From positions 1-64,000 of the forward strand of contig NZ_JACSZV010000025.1 of the NCBI RefSeq assembly GCF_014472415.1: a stretch of 64,000 nt of DNA, read 5' to 3'. Position 1 is the stretch's first letter. Each line of letters starts with the position of its first letter. Positions 44,626 through 53,759 of this stretch are shown here, one piece after another. The stretch comes from Pseudomonas sp. N40(2020). Lineage in GTDB: Bacteria; Pseudomonadota; Gammaproteobacteria; Pseudomonadales; Pseudomonadaceae. The notes under the pieces were generated by a model that was given only the letters and a program-made list of their open reading frames with translations, was not told the DNA's origin and ran no database searches. The translations under genes and the position numbers were made by a program.

Positions 44626-45639
44626 TCAAGCCAACTTGCAGCGATCAAAAAACCGCTCACGCCCCAGGATCATCAGCGCCGCGCGCTTGTGCGGGAAGTC
44701 GAACTCTTTCTCGCAATGGAAGCACTGATTCTGCATGTGGCCGATCATCTTCGCGTTGTCGGCACGCGGCTCGGCAACCACGCGCTGCGTGCGCGGGTCA
44801 TCCAGAAACAGGTAGTGCACCAGCGCCGATAACCAACTCGCTACTTTGTGCGGACCGCGGTGATCCTCCTCCCCTACCAGCATGTGAATGCCACGGTCGT
44901 AGTTGTCGGCTTCGTAGAACGGTGCGATGCGATCTTCCTTGGCCCAATAGGCTTCGAAATAGGCAAACGGCTGATCATCGAAACAGCCGATCAAGGTCAG
45001 CGAATGCGGATCGGCGTCGAGTTTGCTCAGGTACTCGCGATGCTTTTCAATGCTGCCCTCTTCCTGCCAGAAACTGGCCACCCGCGGACTGTTCTGCCAG
45101 CGATTGAAACGCGGCAGATCCTCTTCGATCTCTACCGTACGCAGGGAAATCCACGCTCCCAGGCGTGCATCAAAACGCCGGTAAACCTCACCGCGCGGCT
45201 TCAATGGTCGCAACGGATGGCGCTTGCCAGCGCTGATGACCATCTGCTGCGGATAGCTGCCAGTGAGCGACGCGCCGAGCCAAGATTGCGGCAGTTGCCA
45301 GAACAGCGTGCGCTCGCAGCGGTATTCACCGGGCACATCGGTGTTTACCAACAAACCGCTGAGCAAGGCCTCGGTCGGTGGCTGATCGAGTTGCCAGGTC
45401 AATTGCTGGCACTCCGGGTCCCGCGCAAACAGCCAGTAACAGGCAGCCCACAGCGCCTGGCCAGGCGGCAGGGCAAAACGCTCATCGATCTGGATCGGCC
45501 CTTTGGCCTCACGATCCAGTCGCAGGCGAATCAATGGTTGCCCATCCAGGCTCAGGCTCAGACGGCTTTCGGTTGCATCGGCTACCAATTGGCTGCCCGA
45601 AGGCAAGGCCAGGGCAGTCAGGTCATTCAGATTGGACAT
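44626..45639 (-). CDS. pvdYII: PvdYII-type N5-hydroxyornithine acetyltransferase
   Basis: The 337-residue protein has the IucB/RhbD-type siderophore acyltransferase domain in its C-terminal half (NSPRVASFWQEEGSIEKHREYL, LIGCFDDQPFAYFEAYWAKEDRI, DRGIHMLVGEEDHRGP, and DPRTQRVVAEPRADNAKMIGHMQNQCFHCEKEF). In fluorescent pseudomonads this enzyme acetylates N5-hydroxyornithine for the pyoverdine peptide, in place of PvdF, which formylates it in P. aeruginosa. The N-terminal half is a less conserved domain of the same family. A PvdS box precedes it. Confidence 0.86.
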   Translation of the reverse strand: MSNLNDLTALALPSGSQLVADATESRLSLSLDGQPLIRLRLDREAKGPIQIDERFALPPGQALWAACYWLFARDPECQQLTWQLDQPPTEALLSGLLVNTDVPGEYRCERTLFWQLPQSWLGASLTGSYPQQMVISAGKRHPLRPLKPRGEVYRRFDARLGAWISLRTVEIEEDLPRFNRWQNSPRVASFWQEEGSIEKHREYLSKLDADPHSLTLIGCFDDQPFAYFEAYWAKEDRIAPFYEADNYDRGIHMLVGEEDHRGPHKVASWLSALVHYLFLDDPRTQRVVAEPRADNAKMIGHMQNQCFHCEKEFDFPHKRAALMILGRERFFDRCKLA

Positions 45640-45679
45640 GGGTCGGGCTCACGATAATCGTCGACAGTTCAACGATGGG

Positions 45680-45703
45680 ACGTGAGCCGAGCGGAGAAAT
45701 TTA
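45680..45703 (-). promoter_or_regulatory. PvdS-dependent promoter of pvdYII
   Basis: On the minus strand TAAAT (45699-45703, in CCTAAATTTC) is followed by exactly 16 bases and CGT (45680-45682, then CC). It lies about 40 bp before the pvdYII start codon. Confidence 0.82.
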
Positions 45704-45725
45704 GGCTTGGGCAGCAATCAGTGCT

Positions 45726-46523
45726 TCAGTGATGGGGCACCGGCACTACCGCAATCCGGTACGGATCGAAGATTTTCAGCATCTCACCGTTGTCGCGCAA
45801 ACCTTTCAGCAGTTTGCCGAACGCATCACCGGTTATTGGTGCGGTTGGACGAAGAATTGCGTAGTGGTGGTAGACCTGATCGATGCGCTGCGACACCAGC
45901 AACTCATCGCGCACCTTTTCGTTGCGCAGCAGGTAATCACTCAGATAGGAGCGGGTCACCAGCGCGATATCCGCGCGCCCGCGCAGCACCATCAACAGGT
46001 TGCTGTCGTGGGAATAGGTCAGTGTGGCCTTGAAGTTCTGGGCAAGGAATTTTGGATCAGCATTGAAGTTGGCGAACTCGTAGTGATAGCCACTGAACAG
46101 GGCCAGACGCTTGCCGGTGAGATCGGCAAAATAGCTCTCCTTGCGCCCCTCTTCCCGTTGTGCGACGAAAATTTCGGCGTCCTCCAGCCCCATGTCGACG
46201 TCGGTGTGGGGAATCTCCTTCCAGCCCCACTCCGGGTTTTCGAAGATCGCCATATCGATCCGGCCCTGCTTGAAATCACCGAAACGCCGGGGAATCGAAG
46301 TCGGTACCAGAACGAACTGATAGTCGCTTTGCAGGCGATTCAACGCCTCGACCAATTGTGGCAAGAGACCGGTGTCGGCACCGTTTTCCGGGCGAACGGT
46401 GTAGGGCGGAAAATGCGCCGCGCCCACCCGCACCAATTGCGCTGCCTGTGTGGGCATTACCCATATTGCAGCCAGCGCTGCGAGCAAAAACCCCGCGGCC
46501 GTCCGAATTGGCGAAGACTTCAA
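45726..46523 (-). CDS. Periplasmic solute-binding protein (SBP family 3)
   Basis: The 265-residue protein has a signal peptide (residues 1-28, ending TQAA) and a type-3 solute-binding fold: LVRVGAAHFPPYTVRPENGADTGLLPQLVEALNRL, then a GRIDMAIFENPEW segment and RGRADIALVTRSYL. It may bind an amino acid or other small polar compound. No permease or ATPase gene accompanies it, so it could be an orphan receptor or signalling partner. It sits between pvdYII and atuR with no obvious link to either. Confidence 0.82.
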   Translation of the reverse strand: MKSSPIRTAAGFLLAALAAIWVMPTQAAQLVRVGAAHFPPYTVRPENGADTGLLPQLVEALNRLQSDYQFVLVPTSIPRRFGDFKQGRIDMAIFENPEWGWKEIPHTDVDMGLEDAEIFVAQREEGRKESYFADLTGKRLALFSGYHYEFANFNADPKFLAQNFKATLTYSHDSNLLMVLRGRADIALVTRSYLSDYLLRNEKVRDELLVSQRIDQVYHHYAILRPTAPITGDAFGKLLKGLRDNGEMLKIFDPYRIAVVPVPHH

Positions 46524-46615
46524 AACACCCCACTCCCCGAAAAAGTACCGATCAATGCATTCAAGCTAGGCGGTTTCGCCCAGTTAGCCAGTTTCCCGAC
46601 CCGATAGAAAGTGCT

Positions 46616-47239
46616 TCAACGTTCTTCAAGAACCAGAATCAGCGCCTCATCGGCCAACTGATCCAGGCTCAAACTGCCGCCGGCACGGAACCAGGTGGTG
46701 GTCCAGGACAGTGCACCAGTGAGGAAACGTCGGGTAATAAAGACGTCGCCGCGAATAAATCCGGCGTCCTTGGCCTCGCCCAGCACTTGCAGCCAGATGT
46801 CTTCATAAACATCGCGCAACGCGAGAACTTTGGCCTGGCCCTCTTCGGACAACGAGCGCCATTCGTAGACCAGCACCGCCATGGCTTCGCCGCTGCCGCC
46901 CATGATCGACTGCAATTCGCAGCGAATCAGCGCCAACACCCGCTCGCGGACATTGCTGGCGTCGGCGAGCGCTGCGCGCATCAAGGCAGTGTTGTAACGG
47001 ATGGTTTCTTCCATCACCGCGCGCAGGATTTCATCCTTGCTTTTGAAGTGATGAAAAATGCTCCCCGACTGAATGCCCACCGCGCCGGCCAGATCGCGCA
47101 CGGTGGTGCGCTCATAGCCTTTGTTGCGGAACAGGTGAGCCGCCACTTGCAGCAATTTGCCACGGGCGCTGTCCGGGTCGGTCAACTGGCCGTCGTCGAC
47201 CAGTTCGCGCATGACCCTCAGGGCTTTTTGCTCGTCCAC
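46616..47239 (-). CDS. atuR: AtuR, TetR-family repressor of the atu cluster
   Basis: The 207-residue protein has an N-terminal TetR helix-turn-helix (KLLQVAAHLFRNKGYERTTVRDLAGAVGIQSGSIFHHFKSKDE) and a C-terminal domain with KDAGFIRGDVFITRRFLTGALSWTTTWFR. It is divergent from atuA, and two inverted 16-bp palindromic sites lie between them. From knowledge of P. aeruginosa, AtuR represses atuABCDEFGH unless acyclic terpene substrates are present; this protein has the same position. Confidence 0.88.
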   Translation of the reverse strand: MDEQKALRVMRELVDDGQLTDPDSARGKLLQVAAHLFRNKGYERTTVRDLAGAVGIQSGSIFHHFKSKDEILRAVMEETIRYNTALMRAALADASNVRERVLALIRCELQSIMGGSGEAMAVLVYEWRSLSEEGQAKVLALRDVYEDIWLQVLGEAKDAGFIRGDVFITRRFLTGALSWTTTWFRAGGSLSLDQLADEALILVLEER

Positions 47240-47316
47240 CCGTTCTCTCCTACAGTCGATCAGTCTGTTGCCCCCTGAAACCGCAGGGTTGCGCGCAATT
47301 TAAGCCGCCGACGGCG

Positions 47317-47378
47317 ACCAAGCAAGCGCTTGGGTAGAAGATAGTTTCAGTTGTTTACAAACCAAGCGCTTGCTTGGT
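47317..47378. promoter_or_regulatory. Paired AtuR operator
   Basis: CCAAGCAAGCGCTTGG (47318-47333) and its exact inverse CCAAGCGCTTGCTTGG (47362-47377) are 28 bp apart, and both contain the palindrome CAAGCGCTTG. They lie between atuR and atuA, flanking the probable promoter of atuA. Two TetR sites of identical sequence in inverted orientation are a good candidate for the AtuR operator. Confidence 0.78.
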
Positions 47379-47423
47379 AGCCTCCAGACACTTCTGTCGC
47401 AGGTTCCTGAGTCGGAGACAAAA

Positions 47424-49208
<1,785 letters not shown>

Positions 49209-49220
49209 AGGATTGTTTGC

Positions 49221-50090
49221 ATGGCTTACGCGTCGATTTTCACAGCCGATCTGTTCAGCGGCCAAACCATCATCGTCACCGGTGGCGGCAGCGGCATCGG
49301 TCGCTGCACCGCCCATGAGCTCGCAGCCCTCGGCGCCAATGTGCTGCTGGTCGGGCGCAAGCCGGAAAAGCTGCAAAAGGTTGCTGCCGAGATCGCCGAA
49401 GACGGTGGTCGCGCGCACTGGAAAGCATGCGATATCCGCGATGAAGAAGCCGTCAAACTGCTGGTCACCGAGTTGATCTCAGAACATGGGCCGATCCACG
49501 GACTGGTCAACAACGCCGGTGGCCAATACCCGTCGCCGCTGGCTTCTATCAATCAGAAAGGTTTCGAAACCGTGCTGCGCACCAATCTGGTCGGCGGTTT
49601 CCTGATGGCGCGGGAAGTGTTCAACCAGTCGATGAGCAAGCACGGCGGCAACATCGTCAACATGCTCGCCGACATGTGGGGCGGTATGCCCGGCATGGGC
49701 CATTCCGGCGCGGCACGGTCGGGCATGGACAACTTCACCAAGACCGCAGCGTTCGAGTGGGGTTATGCCGGGGTGCGAGTCAACGCGGTTGCGCCGGGCT
49801 GGATTGCGTCCAGCGGCATGGACACCTACGAAGGCGCGTTCAAAGCGGTGATCCCGACCCTGCGCGAACATGTGCCGCTCAAACGCATCGGCACCGAGTC
49901 GGAAGTCAGCGCGGCGATTGTGTTTCTGCTCAGCCCGGCAGCGGCATTCATCAGTGGCAGCACGCTGAAAATCGACGGCGCCGCCAGTCTCGGCAGTCGG
50001 GCATGGCCGTTGCACAAGGCGACGCACAGCGAGTCGTACAACGGTTTCCACCGGGCGTACCTTCCGGACGTACTCAAGGACAAGGAGTAA
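49221..50090 (+). CDS. atuB: AtuB, short-chain dehydrogenase of terpene catabolism
   Basis: The 289-residue SDR has the coenzyme motif TGGGSGIGRCTA near residue 20 and NNAGGQYP. At the active site the usual YxxxK region reads SGAARSGMDNFTKTAAFEW, so the catalytic Tyr appears to be Ala or shifted. This is also typical of the trans-2-enoyl-CoA reductase branch of SDRs. It probably handles a CoA-ester or alcohol intermediate of citronellol/geraniol catabolism. It starts 12 bp after atuA. Confidence 0.86.
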   Translation: MAYASIFTADLFSGQTIIVTGGGSGIGRCTAHELAALGANVLLVGRKPEKLQKVAAEIAEDGGRAHWKACDIRDEEAVKLLVTELISEHGPIHGLVNNAGGQYPSPLASINQKGFETVLRTNLVGGFLMAREVFNQSMSKHGGNIVNMLADMWGGMPGMGHSGAARSGMDNFTKTAAFEWGYAGVRVNAVAPGWIASSGMDTYEGAFKAVIPTLREHVPLKRIGTESEVSAAIVFLLSPAAAFISGSTLKIDGAASLGSRAWPLHKATHSESYNGFHRAYLPDVLKDKE

Positions 50091-50093
50091 GCC

Positions 50094-51710
50094 ATGGCGC
50101 AGATCCAGTCCCAACTCGATCCGCACAGCGAAGCATTCGCCCGCAACCGCGCAGCGATGCTTACGGCCATCGAGCAAGTGCAACAACTCGAACAGAACTT
50201 GCTGAACAAGGCCGCCGAAGCCAAGGCGAAATTCGACAAGCGCGGGCAATTGCTGCCGCGCGAACGCCTGAACCTGCTGCTCGACCCCGGCGCGCCGTTC
50301 CTCGAACTGGCCAGCCTCGCCGGTTACAAACTGCACGATGACAAGGACGGCAGCGCGGCCGGTGGCGGCCTGATTGCCGGCATCGGTTACGTGTCGGGCA
50401 TTCGCGCGATGGTGGTGGCGAACAACAGCGCGATCAAGGGCGGGACGATCTCGCCCAGCGGCCTGAAAAAATCCCTGCGCCTGCAACAGATCGCCCAGGA
50501 AAACAAACTACCGGTGATCACCCTGGCCGAAAGCGGCGGCGCCAATCTCAATTACGCGGCGGAAATTTTCGTCGAAGGCGCGCGCAGCTTTGCCAATCAG
50601 GCGCGCATGTCGGCGATGGGCTTGCCTCAGATTACCGTGGTTCACGGTTCGGCCACGGCGGGTGGTGCTTATCAACCCGGGCTGTCGGATTACGTGGTGG
50701 TGGTGCGCGGCAAAGCCAAGCTGTTTCTCGCCGGCCCTCCGCTGCTCAAAGCGGCGACCGGTGAAGTGGCCACCGATGAAGAACTGGGCGGCGCCGAGAT
50801 GCACGCGCAAGTCGCCGGCACTGCCGAATACCTGGCTGAGAACGATGCCGACGGCGTGCGTCAGGTTCGTGAAATCCTGCGCATGTTGCCTTGGAATGAA
50901 CAACTGCCGTGGCTGCCGGAACCGCAGTACAAGGAGCCGCTCTACCCCATCGACGAACTGCTGGGGTTGATCCCGGACGATCCGAAAAAGCCTTATGACG
51001 TGCGCGAAATCATCGCGCGCATCGCCGATGAATCAGAGTTCCTCGAATTCAAGGGCGAGTTCGATCAGCAAACCATTTGCGGCCAGTTGAAAATCCAGGG
51101 CCGCGCCTGCGGCTTCATCGGCAACAACGGCCCGATCACCCCCAACGGCGCGAGCAAGGCTGCGCAGTTCATCCAGCTGTGCGACCAGAGCCAGACGCCG
51201 CTGCTGTTTTTCCACAACACTACCGGCTTCATGGTCGGTACCGAATCCGAGCAGCAAGGCGTTATCAAACACGGCTCGAAACTGATTCAAGCGGTGGCCA
51301 ACGCACGGGTGCCTAAACTGACGATTGTCGTCGGCGGCTCCTACGGCGCCGGCAACTACGCGATGTGCGGACGCGGTCTCGATCCACGGTTCATCTTCGC
51401 CTGGCCCAACAGCCGCACGGCGGTGATGGGTGGCGCCCAGGCCGGCAAGGTGCTGCGCATCGTCACCGAAGCCAAACAGCTCAAGGACGGGCTGGAGCCT
51501 GATCCAAAAATGCTCGACATGCTCGAACAGGTCACCGCGCAGAAACTCGACAGCCAATCCACCGCGCTGTATGGCAGCGCCAACCTGTGGGACGACGGGC
51601 TGATCGATCCACGCGACACGCGCACCCTGCTCGGCTACCTGCTGGATATCTGTCACGAAGCGGACATTCGCGCACTGCAACCCAACAGCTTCGGCGTCAG
51701 CCGGTTCTGA
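50094..51710 (+). CDS. atuC: AtuC, geranyl-CoA carboxylase carboxyltransferase (beta) subunit
   Basis: The 538-residue protein is a carboxyltransferase of the MCC/GCC beta type: GYVSGIRAMVVANNSAIKGGT near residue 98, GSATAGGAYQPGLSDYVVVVRG near 185 and FFHNTTGFMVGTESEQQGVIKHG near 370. With AtuF it carboxylates cis-geranyl-CoA at the gamma methyl group. Homology alone cannot tell it from methylcrotonyl-CoA carboxylase LiuB, but its place in the atu operon favours geranyl-CoA. It starts 3 bp after atuB. Confidence 0.92.
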   Translation: MAQIQSQLDPHSEAFARNRAAMLTAIEQVQQLEQNLLNKAAEAKAKFDKRGQLLPRERLNLLLDPGAPFLELASLAGYKLHDDKDGSAAGGGLIAGIGYVSGIRAMVVANNSAIKGGTISPSGLKKSLRLQQIAQENKLPVITLAESGGANLNYAAEIFVEGARSFANQARMSAMGLPQITVVHGSATAGGAYQPGLSDYVVVVRGKAKLFLAGPPLLKAATGEVATDEELGGAEMHAQVAGTAEYLAENDADGVRQVREILRMLPWNEQLPWLPEPQYKEPLYPIDELLGLIPDDPKKPYDVREIIARIADESEFLEFKGEFDQQTICGQLKIQGRACGFIGNNGPITPNGASKAAQFIQLCDQSQTPLLFFHNTTGFMVGTESEQQGVIKHGSKLIQAVANARVPKLTIVVGGSYGAGNYAMCGRGLDPRFIFAWPNSRTAVMGGAQAGKVLRIVTEAKQLKDGLEPDPKMLDMLEQVTAQKLDSQSTALYGSANLWDDGLIDPRDTRTLLGYLLDICHEADIRALQPNSFGVSRF

Positions 51711-51740
51711 CCGCCACGGATCTTACGGAGAACAATAAAA

Positions 51741-52898
51741 ATGATCTTCACCCCGGAACACGAAGCGCTGCGCCGCACCGTCCGCCAGTTCGTCGACCAT
51801 GAGATCAATCCGCACGTCGAGGAATGGGAAAAGGCCGGACGCTTTCCGATCCACGAGATTTTCCGCAAGGCTGGCGAACTCGGTTTGCTAGGGATTTCCA
51901 AACCGGAAAAATTCGGCGGCATGGGCCTCGATTACAGCTATTCGATTGTCGCGGCCGAAGAGTTCGGCACCATTCACTGCGGCGGCATTCCGATGTCGAT
52001 CGGCGTGCAGACCGACATGTGTACCCCGGCGCTGGCGCGCTTCGGCTCCGATGAACTGCGCGAAGAATTCCTCCGTCCGGCGATCACCGGCGAGCAGGTC
52101 GGCTGCATCGGAGTTTCCGAAGTCGGTGCCGGCTCTGACGTTGCCGGGCTCAAGACCACCGCGCGCAAGGATGGCGACGACTACGTGATCAACGGCAGCA
52201 AAATGTGGATCACCAACTCGCCGAGCGCCGATTTCATCTGCCTGCTGGCCAACACTTCGGACGACAAGCCGCACATCAACAAGTCGCTGATCATGGTGCC
52301 GATGAACACGCCCGGGATCAGCCTCAGTTCGCATCTGGACAAGCTCGGCATGCGCAGTTCGGAAACCGCCCAAGTGTTTTTCGACGACGTGCGCGTGCCG
52401 CAGCGCAATCGCATCGGTCACGAAGGCGCAGGCTTCATGATGCAGATGCTGCAGTTTCAGGAGGAACGTCTGTTCGGTGCGGCGAACATGATCAAGGGCC
52501 TGGAATACTGCATCGACAGCACCATTGAGTATTGCAAGGAGCGCAAGACCTTCGGCAGTGCACTGATCGACAATCAGGTGATCCACTTCCGCCTCGCCGA
52601 GCTGCAGACCGAAATCGAATGCCTGCGAGCGCTGGTCTATCAGGCCACCGAGCAGTACATCAAAGGCCAGGACGTCACCCGCCTCGCTTCGATGGCCAAG
52701 CTGAAGGCCGGGCGCCTTGGTCGCGAAGTCAGCGACAGTTGCCTGCAATATTGGGGCGGCATGGGTTTCATGTGGGACAACCCGGTGGCCCGCGCCTATC
52801 GCGATGTGCGACTGGTGTCGATTGGCGGCGGCGCCGACGAAATCATGCTGGGGATCATCTGCAAACTGATGGGTATTTTGCCGGAAAAAAAGAAATGA
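51741..52898 (+). CDS. atuD: AtuD, citronellyl-CoA dehydrogenase
   Basis: The 385-residue FAD enzyme has the acyl-CoA dehydrogenase fold: N-terminal EALRRTVRQFVDHEI, the flavin motif GCIGVSEVGAGSDVAGLKTTA, MWITNSPSAD, and C-terminal QYWGGMGFMWDNPVARAYRDVRL. In P. aeruginosa AtuD oxidises citronellyl-CoA to geranyl-CoA. The ribosome-binding site is ACGGAGAA before the ATG. Its stop codon overlaps the start of atuE. Confidence 0.92.
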   Translation: MIFTPEHEALRRTVRQFVDHEINPHVEEWEKAGRFPIHEIFRKAGELGLLGISKPEKFGGMGLDYSYSIVAAEEFGTIHCGGIPMSIGVQTDMCTPALARFGSDELREEFLRPAITGEQVGCIGVSEVGAGSDVAGLKTTARKDGDDYVINGSKMWITNSPSADFICLLANTSDDKPHINKSLIMVPMNTPGISLSSHLDKLGMRSSETAQVFFDDVRVPQRNRIGHEGAGFMMQMLQFQEERLFGAANMIKGLEYCIDSTIEYCKERKTFGSALIDNQVIHFRLAELQTEIECLRALVYQATEQYIKGQDVTRLASMAKLKAGRLGREVSDSCLQYWGGMGFMWDNPVARAYRDVRLVSIGGGADEIMLGIICKLMGILPEKKK

Positions 52899-53692
52899 GC
52901 ACCCTGCCCGCTTGCCAGACGCTGCTGCTGGAGCTGCACGGCGGCGTACTGCACATCACCCTCAATCGCCCGGACAGCCGCAATGCGATGAGCCTGCAGA
53001 TGGTCACTGAATTGCGCGCCGTGTTGGCGGCCGTTCACGATGACCGGACTGTTCGGGCCCTGGTGCTCAGCGGCAGCGGCGGACATTTCTGTGCCGGTGG
53101 CGACATCAAGGACATGGCCAGTGCCCGCGCCCAGGGAGCCGACGCTTACCGTGATTTGAATCGGACGTTCGGCGCGCTGCTCGAAGAAGCTCAGCACGCG
53201 CCGCAAGTGCTGATCTGCGTATTGCAAGGCGCGGTCATGGGCGGCGGATTCGGTCTTGCCTGCGTAAGCGACATCGCAATTGCCGACCACAAAGCGCAGT
53301 TCGGCTTACCGGAAACCAGTCTCGGCCTGTTACCGGCGCAGATCGCCCCGTTTGTGGTGCAACGCATCGGCCTGACTGAAACCAGACGCCTGGCCCTCAC
53401 CGCTGCGCGTTTCGACGGCCATCAGGCTCGGCGGTTGGGGCTGGTGCATTTTGTCGAGCAGGATGCACAAGCGTTGGCCGAGCGGTTGGATGAGGTGCTG
53501 CAACATGTTTTGTGCTGTGCACCAGAGGCGAATGCCATGACCAAACAACTGCTGCTGGCCAGTGCCGGGCAGCCATCAAGTGAGCTGCTGGATGAGGCGG
53601 CGCAGTGGTTCAGCGAAGCGGTGACGGGTGCCGAGGGAATCGAAGGAACCATGGCGTTCATGCAAAAACGCAAACCCGGGTGGGCCACCTGA
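52895..53692 (+). CDS. atuE: AtuE, isohexenylglutaconyl-CoA hydratase
   Basis: The start is the ATG at 52895 (MSTLPACQTLLLELHGG), overlapping the atuD stop, giving 265 residues. It is a crotonase: HFCAGGDIKDMA near residue 65 and GGGFGLACVSDIAIADHKAQFGLPETSLGL near 110, including the oxyanion-hole glycines and the conserved Glu. It hydrates isohexenylglutaconyl-CoA after the carboxylase step. A lone REP follows its stop codon. Confidence 0.92.
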   Translation: MSTLPACQTLLLELHGGVLHITLNRPDSRNAMSLQMVTELRAVLAAVHDDRTVRALVLSGSGGHFCAGGDIKDMASARAQGADAYRDLNRTFGALLEEAQHAPQVLICVLQGAVMGGGFGLACVSDIAIADHKAQFGLPETSLGLLPAQIAPFVVQRIGLTETRRLALTAARFDGHQARRLGLVHFVEQDAQALAERLDEVLQHVLCCAPEANAMTKQLLLASAGQPSSELLDEAAQWFSEAVTGAEGIEGTMAFMQKRKPGWAT

Positions 53693-53693
53693 C

Positions 53694-53725
53694 CCTGTGG
53701 GAGCGGGCTTGCCCGCGAAGAGGCC
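53694..53725. repeat. Single REP sequence between atuE and atuF
   Basis: CCTGTGGGAGCGGGCTTGCC followed by CGCGAAGAGGCC is a REP palindrome without a partner. It lies inside the operon, 34 bp before the atuF start codon. Confidence 0.85.
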
Positions 53726-53759
53726 AGCACATACACCGCAACTTTCGAGGGAACAGCCC

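Noticed and set aside
45726..46523. The SBP-3 protein as a siderophore-binding component of the pvd locus
   Set aside because: Its fold is that of amino-acid-type receptors, it has no PvdS box, and no transporter genes accompany it.
53628..53759. N-terminal extension of AtuF
   Set aside because: The extension overlaps the end of atuE and reads through a REP element. The conserved biotin carboxylase start is at 53760 with a good ribosome-binding site.
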